Assembly (NCBI GenBank): GCA_017994815.1
Contig: JAGOJY010000011.1
Coordinates: 43,062 to 107,061, forward strand
Direction of reading: 5' to 3'
Source of the DNA: Acidobacteriota bacterium
GTDB taxonomy: Bacteria; Acidobacteriota; Polarisedimenticolia; J045
DNA: 64,000 nt
Below the pieces are notes generated by a model. The model ran no database searches. It saw nothing but the letters and a program-made list of their open reading frames with translations, and had not been told where the DNA came from. The translations under genes and the position numbers were made by a program. This document shows positions 8,737 to 17,922 of the stretch, piece by piece (the first letter of the stretch is position 1; each line of letters opens with the position of its first letter).

Positions 8737-9460
8737 CGCGCGGCGGCTCGCGGCGCGCGCGGTGCGCGTCGTCGAGGGCCAGCACGTGGTCGCCACGCGC
8801 AAGCTGGTCGATTCCGTCGAGGAGCAGGAGATCCTCGAGTCGCTGATCGAGGGCCAGAAGCCGCCGCTCCCGCGCACGGACGAGTTTCGCGGGCTGCACT
8901 ACTTGCTCGCGACGTCCTTCCGCTACCCGCCGCTGCGCCACGGCTCGCGCTTCGGCACCCGGGCCGAGCGCTCGATCTGGTACGGCGCGGAGGGGCTGCG
9001 GCCGGCGTTTGCCGAGGCGGCCTACTACCGGCTGGTGTTCCTCGCGGGAACCGGGACCGACCTGGGCCCGGTCGAGGTCGACGTGACGTCGTTCGCGATC
9101 GGCATCCGCACCCGACGAGGCATCGACCTGTGCGGGCCGGCCTTCGCGGCCTTCGCTGCCGAGATCTCCTCGCCCGAGCGCTACCAGGCCAGCCAGCGGC
9201 TCGGCCGCGAGATGCGCGCCGCCGGGATCGAGGCCTTCCGCTACCGCTCGGCCCGCGACCGCCTCGGCGGCCGCAACTTCGGCGTCTTCACCCCCGCGGC
9301 GTTCGCCGCGCGCCGCCCCGGCAGCTTCGCGACCTGGCACTGCACGGCCACTCCCGGGCTCGTAGAGTTCGTGCGCCGCGACTTCACGCACCGCACCGCG
9401 CACGTGTTCCCGCGCACCGACTTCGAGGTCGGCGGCGTCCTCCCGGTGCCCGCGCTCTGA
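8696..9460 (+). CDS. RES-domain toxin (NAD+ phosphorylase/glycohydrolase family)
   Basis: Up to 254 aa from the ATG at 8696, which overlaps the antitoxin by 41 bases; a GTG at 8762 (VRVVEGQHVVATRKLVDS) is an equally plausible start because homologues begin their conserved block right there. The RES domain is clear: HYLLATSFRYPPLRHGSRFG with the conserved Arg, the Glu-Arg-Ser-Ile-Trp-Tyr segment, AEAAYYRLVF, and a C-terminal Ser/Arg region. RES toxins (such as Mycobacterium MbcT) degrade NAD+ and arrest growth until neutralised by the upstream Xre partner. With the antitoxin gene it forms a complete type II module, flanked on the right by 500 bases of non-coding sequence, as is common for mobile-prone modules. 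Confidence 0.85.
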   Translation: MPPSIWTRCGGAANARRLAARAVRVVEGQHVVATRKLVDSVEEQEILESLIEGQKPPLPRTDEFRGLHYLLATSFRYPPLRHGSRFGTRAERSIWYGAEGLRPAFAEAAYYRLVFLAGTGTDLGPVEVDVTSFAIGIRTRRGIDLCGPAFAAFAAEISSPERYQASQRLGREMRAAGIEAFRYRSARDRLGGRNFGVFTPAAFAARRPGSFATWHCTATPGLVEFVRRDFTHRTAHVFPRTDFEVGGVLPVPAL

Positions 9461-9997
9461 CGGGCGCAAAAGGTGGCCTCGGACAGCACGCGCGACGACG
9501 AACCGAAGCGGTCGGTCCCGACAAGGGCGTCGACCTGAGTGCGCGCATGCGGACCCCGACGGGTCACAGACCCACGGTCCTACGGCACTGGGCGTGTTTC
9601 TGGGAGTTCACTCGAGACGCGGACTACCTCGATGGGTGCTCCGACGCCAGCACCGTCGCCGAGCATCGCGGCGGATGCTGTAGCCCTGCCGGGACTTTCG
9701 TGGGCCCCGTGTGCCGAAGCCTCGCTCCGGTAGGTGGCGCTGAGGCGAGCGGATCACGCACACCGAATCTCCGAGATCGACGCAGCATCCGCGGTTGACG
9801 ACGTCACGTGGCGACACGGGTCAGGGTCGAATGCGCACGTCGCCGCGCGTCCGCGTCGCACGACTTGAGACTTGCTGCGCGACGGCGGGCGCGCGATAGC
9901 CCCGCCGCGAGCGCCGTCCGGGGACGTCGTCGATCGCCGGTATGATGCACGGGCGACGACGGCGATCAGGCGCGTCGGCGGTTTCCGGAGGTCGCTG
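9461..9997 (+). other. Gene-free region after the toxin gene
   Basis: About 540 bases in which I see no gene, tRNA or repeat. A TATGAT hexamer at 9941-9946 is a plausible -10 box for the DUF423 gene, but no matching -35 is present. GGAGG near 9987 is the ribosome-binding site of that gene. Confidence 0.4.
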
Positions 9998-10369
9998 ATG
10001 GTGGACCGGTTGCTCGTGACGGTCGGGTCGGTGTTCGGGATGCTTGCGGTGGTGGCGGGCGCGTTCGGCGCGCACGCGCTGAAGGGACGCCTGCCGGAGG
10101 AAAAACTGGCGTGGTTCGAGACCGGCGCGCGCTACCAGGTGTACCACGCGCTGGCGCTCGTGCTGGCCGGGCTGCTCGCCGCGCACGGTCTGCCGGCGCG
10201 CTTGGCGGGCTGGCTGTTCGTCGCTGGCATCCTCGTCTTCAGCGGGACGCTGTACCTGATGGCGTTCGGCGGGCCGCGCTGGCTCGGCGCGATCACCCCG
10301 GTTGGCGGCGTGTGCCTGATCGCGGGCTGGGCCGCGCTCGCGTGGAGCGCGCTCGCCGGCCGCCCGTGA
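9998..10369 (+). CDS. DUF423 small membrane protein
   Basis: 123-aa integral membrane protein of the DUF423 (YgdD/YwdK) family. The start at 9998 is fixed by GGAGG about 8 bases upstream and by the family N terminus VGSVFGMLAVVAGAFGAHALK. Four hydrophobic helices are visible, with the conserved motif ARYQVYHALAL between helices 1 and 2 and GTLYLMAFGGPRWLGAITPVGG between 3 and 4. The function of the family is not established. It stands alone between the toxin module and the recN promoter. Confidence 0.92.
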   Translation: MVDRLLVTVGSVFGMLAVVAGAFGAHALKGRLPEEKLAWFETGARYQVYHALALVLAGLLAAHGLPARLAGWLFVAGILVFSGTLYLMAFGGPRWLGAITPVGGVCLIAGWAALAWSALAGRP

Positions 10370-10394
10370 ACCGGCCGCGGCGGGAGACGTCCCT

Positions 10395-10432
10395 TTGACC
10401 CTGCGCGGCGGCGGATGCTAACCTCCAGTTAG
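10395..10432 (+). promoter_or_regulatory. recN promoter with overlapping dyad
   Basis: TTGACC (10395-10400) and TAACCT (10419-10424) are separated by 18 bases, with TGC directly before the -10 box (extended -10). A perfect inverted repeat CTAAC-N5-GTTAG (10418-10432) covers the -10, the position expected for a repressor such as the SOS regulator, although it is not a LexA box of the E. coli or Bacillus type. Confidence 0.5.
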
Positions 10433-10480
10433 TTCAAGATTTGAAGCCTCTCGACCGCGGACGCGACGCCGGGGGAGCGG

Positions 10481-12172
10481 ATGCTGCGACAGGTGCGCAT
10501 CGAGAACCTCGTGCTCGCTCGGGAAGTCGTTCTCGAGTTCGCCCCGGGACTCAACCTGATCACCGGCGAGACCGGGGCCGGGAAGTCGCTCATCGTCGGC
10601 GCGGTCGCGCTCGCGCTCGGCGCGCGCGGCGATGCCGGGATGGTGCGGCAGGGCGAGGAGCGGGCGCTGGTCGAGGCGCTGTTCGAGATCGGCGACCGGC
10701 CGGACATCCAGCAGCGGCTGCAGCGCGCCGGCTTCGGCGTCGGCGGCGGGGAACTGCTCGTCCGGCGCGAGGTCGGCAGCGACGGGCGCTCGCGCGGCTT
10801 CATCAACGGCGCGACGGCGACGATCGCCATGCTGCGCGACCTGCTCTCCGGGCTGGTCGAGATGCACGGGCAGCACGAGCCGCAGACGCTGCTGCAGCCC
10901 GACCTGCACCGCGCGATCCTCGACCGCTTCGGCGGGCACGACGAACTGCTGGCCGACGTCCGGCGCGAGTCGACGGCGATCCGCGAGATCGACGCCCGCC
11001 TGGCGGAGCTGGCCGAGCGGGCGCGCGTGCGCGAGAGCCGGATCGACCTGCTGCGGTTCCGGCTGGGCGAGTTCGACTCGGTTTGCCCGCGGGCCGGCGA
11101 GGAGCAGCAGCTGCGCGCCGAGCGCGATCGCCTGCGGCACGCCGAGGAGCTGGGCGATGCGCTGCGCGCGGCCCACGAACTGGTCTACGAGGGCGAGGGC
11201 GCGGCGGTGGACAAGGCCCACGCCGCAGCGCGGCGGCTGCGCGCGCAGGCGGCGCACGGCTCGCTGTACGTCGAGCTGGCCGACCGCCTCGACGACGTCC
11301 ACGCGCAGCTCGGCGACATCTCCAGCGACCTGCGCTCGGCGATCGAGGAGGTCGCGCCGGACCCGGCGCGCCTGGCGGAGGTCGAGGAGCGGCTCGTCGC
11401 CCTCGAGCGCCTGCGGCGGCGCTTCGACGGCGCACCGCTGGAGGACATCATCCCCGGGGCCGAGTCGATGCGGCGCGAGCTGGACGAGCTGGTCGGCCAG
11501 GGCGAGTCGGCCGAGCAGCTCGCGCGCCAGCGCGAGGAGCACCTGCGCGCCTACGGCGAGGCGGCGGCGCGGCTGACCGCGGCGCGGCGCGACGCGGCGG
11601 AGTCGCTGACGCGGGCGGTCGGCGGGCTGCTGGGCGAACTGATGATGCCGAGCGCGGCGCTCGAGGTGGCGATCACGCCGGGCGAGCCGAACGAACTGGC
11701 GGCGCTGCCGTCCGGCGCCGAGGGCGTGGACCAGGTCGAGTTGCTGCTCGCCGCCAACCCGGGCGAGCCGGCGCGGCCGCTGCGCAAGGTCGCCTCGGGC
11801 GGCGAGATCAGCCGCGTCATGCTCGCGCTCGACATCTGCCTCGAAGAGGGGCTCCCGCGCCGCACGCTGCTGTTCGACGAGGTCGACCAGGGGATCGGCG
11901 GCGACGCCGCGGAGCGGCTGGGCGAGTTCCTGGCCCGCGTCGCGCGGCTGCACCAGGTGATCTGCATCACGCACCTGCCCCCGGTGGCCGCGCGGGCCGA
12001 GCGCCACGTGCAGGTCACGAAGAAGCAGAAGGCCGGCCGCACGGTCGCGGTGGTCAAGGTCCTGGAGCACGACGATGAGCGAATCGAGGAGATCGCGCGG
12101 ATGCTCGGCGGCAGCGTGGTGACCGACGCGGCCCGGCGGCACGCCGAGGCCATGCTGCGGGGGACCCCATGA
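10481..12172 (+). CDS. recN: DNA repair protein RecN
   Basis: 563-aa SMC-like ATPase that promotes pairing and repair of double-strand breaks. Walker A GETGAGKS lies at about 30-37, a long coiled-coil-rich middle region spans roughly 150-400, and the C-terminal half of the ATPase carries signature ASGGEISRVMLAL and Walker B LLFDEVDQGI, followed by the H-motif ITHLPPVAA. Length matches the family (550-570). It is the first gene of a tight run; its ATGA overlaps coaD. In many bacteria recN follows tlyA-nadK, but here those genes are 50 kb away on the other strand. Regulation by DNA damage is likely from family knowledge and from the dyad over its promoter. Confidence 0.96.
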   Translation: MLRQVRIENLVLAREVVLEFAPGLNLITGETGAGKSLIVGAVALALGARGDAGMVRQGEERALVEALFEIGDRPDIQQRLQRAGFGVGGGELLVRREVGSDGRSRGFINGATATIAMLRDLLSGLVEMHGQHEPQTLLQPDLHRAILDRFGGHDELLADVRRESTAIREIDARLAELAERARVRESRIDLLRFRLGEFDSVCPRAGEEQQLRAERDRLRHAEELGDALRAAHELVYEGEGAAVDKAHAAARRLRAQAAHGSLYVELADRLDDVHAQLGDISSDLRSAIEEVAPDPARLAEVEERLVALERLRRRFDGAPLEDIIPGAESMRRELDELVGQGESAEQLARQREEHLRAYGEAAARLTAARRDAAESLTRAVGGLLGELMMPSAALEVAITPGEPNELAALPSGAEGVDQVELLLAANPGEPARPLRKVASGGEISRVMLALDICLEEGLPRRTLLFDEVDQGIGGDAAERLGEFLARVARLHQVICITHLPPVAARAERHVQVTKKQKAGRTVAVVKVLEHDDERIEEIARMLGGSVVTDAARRHAEAMLRGTP

Positions 12173-12687
12173 CGTCTCGGACGCTGCGGGCGATCTACCC
12201 CGGCTCGTTCGACCCGGTGACCAACGGCCACCTCGACCTCGCGCGCCGCGCGGCGCAGGTGTTCGGCTCGTTGGTCGTCGCCGTGCTGCGCAACACCGAC
12301 AAGGCGCCGCTGTTCGACGCCGAGGAGCGGCGCGAGATGTTCGCCGAGGCGCTCGCCGAGCACGGCATCGCCGACGTGCGCGTCGTCGCGTTCGAGGGGC
12401 TGTTGGCCGACTTCGCCCGGGCGGAGGGGGCGACGATCGTCGTGCGCGGGCTGCGCGCGATCTCGGACTTCGAGTTCGAGCTGCAGATGGCGCTGATGAA
12501 CCGCCGGCTGCAGAAGGGGCTGGAGAGCGTGTTCCTGACCCCGGGCGAGGACGTCTCGTTCATCTCCTCGCGGCTCGTGCGCGAGATCGCACGGCTCGGC
12601 GGCGACGTTTCGGGGCTCGTGCCGACCTCGGCGCTGCGGCGGCTGGAACGCCGGTTCGGGCCGGCCGTGGCCGGGCGGCACCCATGA
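12169..12687 (+). CDS. coaD: Phosphopantetheine adenylyltransferase
   Basis: 172-aa cytoplasmic enzyme of coenzyme A synthesis, transferring AMP from ATP to 4'-phosphopantetheine. The nucleotidyltransferase motif YPGSFDPVTNGHLDL (about residues 8-22) with the TxGH-type His is intact, and the C-terminal ATP-binding segment SFISSRLVREIARLGGDVSGLVP is canonical. It starts with an ATG that overlaps the recN stop by four bases and ends overlapping the nfeD-like start, so it is translationally coupled on both sides. Confidence 0.96.
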   Translation: MTSRTLRAIYPGSFDPVTNGHLDLARRAAQVFGSLVVAVLRNTDKAPLFDAEERREMFAEALAEHGIADVRVVAFEGLLADFARAEGATIVVRGLRAISDFEFELQMALMNRRLQKGLESVFLTPGEDVSFISSRLVREIARLGGDVSGLVPTSALRRLERRFGPAVAGRHP

Positions 12688-14012
12688 GCCGGCGCGCGCG
12701 GGGGCTGGCCGCGGCGCTCGCGCTCGCGCTGGGCTGCGGCGCCGCGCTCGCGGCGACGCCGGTGGTCCGCGTCTACCGCCACGAGGGGATGATCCACGGC
12801 GTCTCGGCCGCGATCTTCGACCGCGCGCTGAAGCAGGCCGCGGCGAACCGCGAGGACCTGTTGATCCTCGAACTCGACACGCCGGGCGGGCTGGTCGACT
12901 CGACCGAGGAGATGGTCCGCGGCATCCTCAACAGCCCGGTGCCGGTCTGCACCTTCGTCGCGCCGCGCGGCGCCCACGCGGCGTCGGCCGGGTTCTTCAT
13001 CCTGATCGCCTCGGACGTGGCGGCAATGGCGCCGGTGACGCGGACCGGCGCGGCGCACCCGATCACCGCGGGCGGCGAGAACAAGAAGGAAGACATCGGC
13101 CTGCAGAAGGCGGCCGAGGACCTCTCGGCGCTGATCCGCACGGCGGCGGCGAGCCGCGGGCGGCCGGGCGAGCTGGCGGAGAAGGCGGTCCGCGAGTCGT
13201 TGTCGTGGACCGCGGAGGAAGCGCTGGCGAGCAAGCTGATCGACGTGATCGCGTCCGACCGCGAGGAACTGCTCGACGCGCTCGACGGCCGCACGATCCG
13301 CCGCGCCGACGGGAGCGAGGCGGTGCTGGAGCTGTCGGGGGCGACGATCGTCGAGCACAAGCTGGACTGGGCCGAGGAGTTCAAGAACGTCGTCCTGCAC
13401 CCGGTCGTCATGTCGATCCTGCTGTCGATCGCCGCGGTCGCGATCTACGTCGAGCTGACCCACCCCGGGCTGATCCTGCCGGGCGTCGTCGGCGTGGCCT
13501 GCCTTCTGGTGTTCCTGTACGGCAGCCAGGTCCTGCCGGTGAGCTTCCTCGCCGCGGCGCTGGTCGTTTTGGGCATGGTGATGTTCATCCTGGAGATCAA
13601 GGTCGTGTCGTACGGGATGCTGGCGATCGGCGGTGCGGTGTCGGTGGCTGTCGGGATGTACCTGTTGTTCCCGGCGTCGGTGCCGGGGCTGGCCGTCCCG
13701 CTGAGCGCCCTCGTCCCGCTGGTCCTGTTCGTGGTGATCGCGCTGGGTTTCGTCACGTGGCTGGTGAGCAAGGCGATGCGCATCGCGCCGACGACCGGGC
13801 GCGAAGGGTTGCTGGGCCAGGTCGGCAGCGCGACCAGCGAGCTGGCGCCGGAAGGGACGGTCTTCGTGAACGGAGAAGTCTGGCGCGCCCGCAGCCGCGT
13901 TCCCGTCCCGCGCGGCGCCGCGGTGCGCGTCCTGGACGCCGAAGGGCTGCTGTTGATGGTCGAGCCGACGGACGAGGTGCCCGGGCCGGGGGGCGAAGCG
14001 CCCCGCGGCTGA
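12684..14012 (+). CDS. NfeD-family membrane serine protease (ClpP-class)
   Basis: 442-aa membrane protein. An N-terminal signal/anchor (ALALALGCGAALA) leads into a ClpP/crotonase-fold protease domain with the nucleophile motif AHAASAGFFILIA near residue 95 and the candidate general-base Lys in the segment KKEDIGLQKAAEDL near 135. About five membrane helices (roughly 230-370) follow, and a small OB-fold NfeD domain (VGSATSELAPEGTVFVNGEVW) ends the protein on the cytoplasmic side. In known systems (Pyrococcus 1510-N/1511) such proteases cleave the C terminus of a partner stomatin encoded next door. That partner is exactly what follows, 30 bp downstream. Signals: overlapped start, no separate promoter. 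Confidence 0.9.
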   Translation: MSRRARGLAAALALALGCGAALAATPVVRVYRHEGMIHGVSAAIFDRALKQAAANREDLLILELDTPGGLVDSTEEMVRGILNSPVPVCTFVAPRGAHAASAGFFILIASDVAAMAPVTRTGAAHPITAGGENKKEDIGLQKAAEDLSALIRTAAASRGRPGELAEKAVRESLSWTAEEALASKLIDVIASDREELLDALDGRTIRRADGSEAVLELSGATIVEHKLDWAEEFKNVVLHPVVMSILLSIAAVAIYVELTHPGLILPGVVGVACLLVFLYGSQVLPVSFLAAALVVLGMVMFILEIKVVSYGMLAIGGAVSVAVGMYLLFPASVPGLAVPLSALVPLVLFVVIALGFVTWLVSKAMRIAPTTGREGLLGQVGSATSELAPEGTVFVNGEVWRARSRVPVPRGAAVRVLDAEGLLLMVEPTDEVPGPGGEAPRG

Positions 14013-14042
14013 AGCGCCCGGCCGTCTGCCGGGAGGTCCGAC

Positions 14043-14801
14043 ATGCTGGAAGGGATTTCGGCCGGGCTCATCCTCGTCATCGTGCTGTTCGTGTTCCTGA
14101 TCAGTCAGGCGATCAAGATCCTGCCCGAGTACGAGCGCGGCGTGGTGTTCCGCCTCGGGCGGCTGCGGCCGATGGACTACGGGCCGGGCATTTTCATCCT
14201 GATCCCGTTCGTGGACCGCATGGTGCGCGTCTCGCTGCGCACGGTGGTGCACGACGTCCCGCCGCAGGACGTGATCACGCGCGACAACGTCTCGGTCAAG
14301 GTCAACGCGGTGGTCTACTTCCGGGTCTTCAACCCGCGGCAGGCGATCGTGGCGGTCGAGAACTACCACTACGCGACGAGCCAGCTCTCGCAGACCACGC
14401 TGCGCTCCGTGCTCGGGCAGGTCGAGCTGGACGAGCTGTTGTCCGAGCGCGACCGGCTGAACCACCACCTGCAGGAGATCCTCGACCGGCAGACCGACCC
14501 GTGGGGGATCAAGGTCTCGGCGGTCGAGGTCAAGCACGTCGACTTGCCGGAGGAGATGCGCCGGGCGATGGCGCGGCAGGCCGAGGCCGAGCGCGAGAAA
14601 AGGGCCAAGATCATCCACGCCGACGGCGAGTTCCAGGCCTCGGCGCAGCTGACCAAGGCCGCGGACATGCTCTCGACGAACCCGATGACGCTGCAGCTGC
14701 GCTACCTGCAGACGCTGGTCGAGATCGGCTCGGAGCAGAACTCGGTGATCGTGTTCCCGGTGCCCGTGGACACGCTGCGGACGTTCTTCACGCACAGATG
14801 A
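14043..14801 (+). CDS. Slipin/stomatin-like SPFH membrane protein
   Basis: 252-aa SPFH-domain protein with one N-terminal membrane hairpin ([18 protein letters not shown], residues 4-21) and a prohibitin-homology core: [48 protein letters not shown]. The C-terminal helix ([21 protein letters not shown]) is the coiled coil used for oligomer rings. Family members organise membrane microdomains and are processed by NfeD proteases; the upstream gene encodes one. GGAGG at 14032-14036 precedes the ATG. The stop overlaps the start of the GGDEF gene (ATGA). Confidence 0.93.
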   Translation: MLEGISAGLILVIVLFVFLISQAIKILPEYERGVVFRLGRLRPMDYGPGIFILIPFVDRMVRVSLRTVVHDVPPQDVITRDNVSVKVNAVVYFRVFNPRQAIVAVENYHYATSQLSQTTLRSVLGQVELDELLSERDRLNHHLQEILDRQTDPWGIKVSAVEVKHVDLPEEMRRAMARQAEAEREKRAKIIHADGEFQASAQLTKAADMLSTNPMTLQLRYLQTLVEIGSEQNSVIVFPVPVDTLRTFFTHR

Positions 14802-15802
14802 GCGATCCGGAAGTCGGGCGCCGGCTGCTGGCCGCCGCGCTGGAGGCGACGCGGCACCTCGACCGCGAGGGCTGCCTCGAGGCGCTCGCGCGCGGCGGGC
14901 GGGATCTCTGCGGGGCGGCGTTCGCGCTGGCCTACCTCGCCGACAGCACCGGCGAGGATCTGGAGTGCTGGGCCGCGGCCGGCGCGGGGGACATCGCCCC
15001 GCTGCGCGGGGCGCTGGGCGTGATCGACGCCGGGCTCGTGCGGCACCTCGCGCCGGACGGCCCGGCCGTGATCCCGGACGCCGACGTCCTGCTCCCGACC
15101 GGCGACCCGGCGGCCCTGCCGGGGCTGGGCCCGGCGCTGCTCGCGCCGCTGTCGTCCAGCTCCGGCCCGGTGGGGCTGCTGCTGTTGATCCGGTCCGCCG
15201 GCGGCGCGTTCGACGCGGACGACGTGGCGTGCGCCGCCGGCCTGGCGCGCGAGGCGGTCGCGGCGCTGGACAACCTGCGCGCGGTCGAGTCGCTGCGCGA
15301 ACTCGTCATCCGCGATGACACGGCGGACTGCTACAACCGGCGCTACCTCGACCAGTCGCTGGAGGACGAGGTCGAGCGCGCGCGGCGCTTCGGCGGCCGC
15401 TTCGCCGTCGTGTTCCTCGACATGGACAACCTGAAGGAGGTCAACACGCAGCACGGGCACGCCGCGGGCTCGCGCGTGCTCTACGAGGCCTCGCTGCGGA
15501 TCTGTCGCTCGGTGCGCAGCATCGACCGGCTGTTCCGCTACGGCGGCGACGAGTTCGTCGTGCTGCTCCCGGGGACGACGCTCGCCGGCGCGCGGGAGGC
15601 GGCGGAGCGCATCCGCCGGGCGCTGGAAGCCCAGCCGTTCGAGATGTCGTCCGGCGCGCAAGTGCAGCTCACCGGCTCGGCCGGCGTCGCGGCGTGGCCG
15701 GAGCACGGCCCGAGCGGGCGCGCGGTGGTCGAGGCGGGCGACCAGGCGATGCGCGCGGTGAAGGAGCTGGGCAAGAACCGCGTCGGCTGCGCGCCGGTCT
15801 GA
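14798..15802 (+). CDS. Diguanylate cyclase (GAF-like + GGDEF)
   Basis: 334-aa soluble signalling enzyme making cyclic di-GMP from two GTP. The first 160 residues look like a GAF-type sensory domain ([25 protein letters not shown] closes it). The GGDEF domain follows: [19 protein letters not shown] supplies the metal and substrate contacts, RYGGDEFV the active loop, and RSID five residues upstream is an intact inhibitory I-site, so product feedback is expected. No membrane segment is visible. The ATG overlaps the slipin stop, suggesting a shared operon with recN, coaD and the NfeD/slipin pair, although no functional link is known. Confidence 0.93.
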   Translation: MSDPEVGRRLLAAALEATRHLDREGCLEALARGGRDLCGAAFALAYLADSTGEDLECWAAAGAGDIAPLRGALGVIDAGLVRHLAPDGPAVIPDADVLLPTGDPAALPGLGPALLAPLSSSSGPVGLLLLIRSAGGAFDADDVACAAGLAREAVAALDNLRAVESLRELVIRDDTADCYNRRYLDQSLEDEVERARRFGGRFAVVFLDMDNLKEVNTQHGHAAGSRVLYEASLRICRSVRSIDRLFRYGGDEFVVLLPGTTLAGAREAAERIRRALEAQPFEMSSGAQVQLTGSAGVAAWPEHGPSGRAVVEAGDQAMRAVKELGKNRVGCAPV

Positions 15803-15859
15803 GCCGCGCGCCCGGCCGTCCCGCTGGCATCCCGCCGCGCGTTCGCGGATCATTCGGGC

Positions 15860-16375
15860 ATGGGCGTCCCCGGCGAGGTTCCCGAGAAGGTCGTCGAGTT
15901 CCGCCTCGATCTCGTGCGCGGGTCGATCATCGCGGCCGTGGCGCTGCTCGCGCTCGGGGCCGCGTTCCTGGCCGGCCGCGCCAGCGCGCCCGCGGCGCGC
16001 GGCGCGTCGCCGGCCGCGCCGCCGCCCGCGTCGCGGGCCGCGAGCGGCGTCGAGGACGTCGGCGCGAGCGAGACGGTCTTCGACCGCGCCGAGGGCGAGG
16101 CGCGGCGGCCCGGGCGGCAGGTGACGTCCGAGCCGGCGCAGGGCGGCGCGTTCGAGCTCGACCTCGGCGCGACGCCGGATCGCGCCGGCGCCGACCGCCT
16201 GCGGGCGCAGGCCGCGAGCCGCGGGATCCCGGCGAGCGTCGCGCGCGACGCGCAGGGCCGCTACCGAGTCGTCGCCGGCCCGTTCGCGAGCGAGTCCGAG
16301 GCCCGGGGCGCGGCGACGCGCCTGGCCCCGGCGCTCGGCCGGACCCCGGTGGTGCGTTCGCGCCGCGCGCCGTGA
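15860..16375 (+). CDS. SPOR-domain membrane protein
   Basis: 171-aa bitopic protein: cytoplasmic N terminus, one membrane helix (SIIAAVALLALGAAFLAG, about residues 24-41), a Pro/Ala-rich linker, and a C-terminal SPOR domain (FELDLGATPDRAGADRL to the end) with the typical closing strand YRVVAGPFASESEA. SPOR domains bind peptidoglycan stripped of stem peptides, often at division sites. No good ribosome-binding site is visible before the ATG. It overlaps the lnt start (GTGA). Confidence 0.85.
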   Translation: MGVPGEVPEKVVEFRLDLVRGSIIAAVALLALGAAFLAGRASAPAARGASPAAPPPASRAASGVEDVGASETVFDRAEGEARRPGRQVTSEPAQGGAFELDLGATPDRAGADRLRAQAASRGIPASVARDAQGRYRVVAGPFASESEARGAATRLAPALGRTPVVRSRRAP

Positions 16376-17910
16376 GCGCGGCCGCGGACAGCCGCTGGCT
16401 GCCGCCCGTGGTCCGGGCGGCGCTGGCGCCGGTCGCGGGGGCGCTGTTCGGCGCTTCCTTTCCCAAGCCCGGTTGGAGCTGGTGCGCGGTCGTCGGGCTT
16501 GGCCTGACGCTGGCCCTGATCGTGACGGCGCGGCCGCGGCGGGCCTTCGCCGAGGCGTTCGTCGCCGGCTTCGTTTTCTTCAGCCTGCTCGTCCGCTGGT
16601 TCGCGGCGGTGCTGCTGGTCTACTCCAACCTCGGCCCGGTCATCGCCGCCGCCGCGGTGCTGGCCAGCGGCGCGGTGTTCGCGACGATGTTCGCCGTGAT
16701 CGCGGCGGCGCTGGCGCGGCTGGCGGAGCGCTGCGGCGTGCTCGCCGGCCTCGCCGCGTCGGCGGTGGCGTGGGTCGGGCTGGAGGTCTTCCGCGCGCAC
16801 TACCCGTTCCCGTTCCCGTGGGGAATCCTCGCCGCGGCGTTCTCGGAACAGGCGTGGGCCAACGCGGCCGTGGCGTGGGTCGGCACTGCGGGGCTGTCGC
16901 TGCTCCTCGCGGCGGCGAGCGCGGCCTTCGCGGCGCTCCTCGTCGGGCGCTGGCGCACGGGGCTGCTCGCCGGCGCGGCGTGCGTCGCGCTCGCGGCGGG
17001 CGCCGCGGCCGGCGGGCATGCGTCGTTGTCCGCGGCCGAACCGGGCCGGACCGTGCGCATCGCCGTGCTGCAGGCCTCGCTCGACCGCGAGGCGCACCCG
17101 CTCGACGAGCTGGCGACATACGAGAAGCTGACGCGCGACGCGGCCGAGCGCGGGGCGCGGGTCGTGGTCTGGCCCGAGTCGGCGGCGTCGTTCCGGATCG
17201 ACATCGACACGCGCTACCGGCGCGAACTGGCCGGCCTCGCGCAGCGGCTCGGGATCGAGCTGGTGCTCAGCAGCATCACCGCCGCCGAGAGCGGCGGTAT
17301 CGAGAACAGCGCGGTTTTGGTGCGCGGCGATGGCGAAGTGGTCAAGTCGCCCAAGCGCCAGCTCGTGCCGTTCGGCGAGTACCTGCCGCTGCGCTTTCTG
17401 CTCGGCTCGATCCCGGCGCTCGCGGCCGAGGCCGGCGATTTCCGCCCCGGCGAGCGCGGCGTGCTGTTCCCCGCGGCGCCGGCGCGGCTCGGCCCTTTGG
17501 TGTGCTTCGAGGTCGTGTTCCCCTCGCTGGCGTGCGAGCTGGCGTCCGACGGGGCCGAGGTCCTGGTCAACATGACGAACGACAGCTGGTTCGGCTACAG
17601 CGCCGGGCCGTACCAGCACCTCGCGCACGCGCGGCTGCGGGCCGCGGAGACGGGCCGCCCGCTGGTGCGCGCGGCGAACACCGGGATCTCGACGCTGATC
17701 GCGCGCGACGGCCGCGCGCTCGGTGCGCTCGAGCTGATGGAGCGCGGCTTTCTGGTGGCCAACGTGCAGACGGGCAAAACGCCGATGCCGGGTTGCCCGG
17801 TCGGCCGGGCCACCGGGATCGCCTGTGTTACACTCCTCGGCCTTTTGCTGGTGACGGCGCCGTTCCTGCGAAAAGCGCGCGGGCGCGCGGCCGGCGACGA
17901 AGGCGGGTGA
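16372..17910 (+). CDS. lnt: Apolipoprotein N-acyltransferase
   Basis: 512-aa inner-membrane enzyme that adds the third acyl chain to lipoproteins, the last step of lipoprotein maturation and a marker of diderm cells. The N-terminal half has about seven membrane helices with the conserved HYPFPFPWGI segment. The C-terminal half is a nitrilase domain with the catalytic triad in place: Glu in VVWPESAASF, Lys in SPKRQLVPFGEYLP, Cys in GPLVCFEVVFP. The GTG at 16372 overlaps the SPOR stop. Several lipoproteins in this window (37224, 48597, probably 24763) are its likely clients. Confidence 0.94.
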   Translation: MSAAADSRWLPPVVRAALAPVAGALFGASFPKPGWSWCAVVGLGLTLALIVTARPRRAFAEAFVAGFVFFSLLVRWFAAVLLVYSNLGPVIAAAAVLASGAVFATMFAVIAAALARLAERCGVLAGLAASAVAWVGLEVFRAHYPFPFPWGILAAAFSEQAWANAAVAWVGTAGLSLLLAAASAAFAALLVGRWRTGLLAGAACVALAAGAAAGGHASLSAAEPGRTVRIAVLQASLDREAHPLDELATYEKLTRDAAERGARVVVWPESAASFRIDIDTRYRRELAGLAQRLGIELVLSSITAAESGGIENSAVLVRGDGEVVKSPKRQLVPFGEYLPLRFLLGSIPALAAEAGDFRPGERGVLFPAAPARLGPLVCFEVVFPSLACELASDGAEVLVNMTNDSWFGYSAGPYQHLAHARLRAAETGRPLVRAANTGISTLIARDGRALGALELMERGFLVANVQTGKTPMPGCPVGRATGIACVTLLGLLLVTAPFLRKARGRAAGDEGG

Positions 17911-17922
17911 TCCGGAGCCGAG

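Noticed and set aside
9461..9997. A tRNA or small gene between the toxin and the DUF423 gene
   Set aside because: No cloverleaf with a T-loop GGTTCRANNCC pattern and no coding signal were found.
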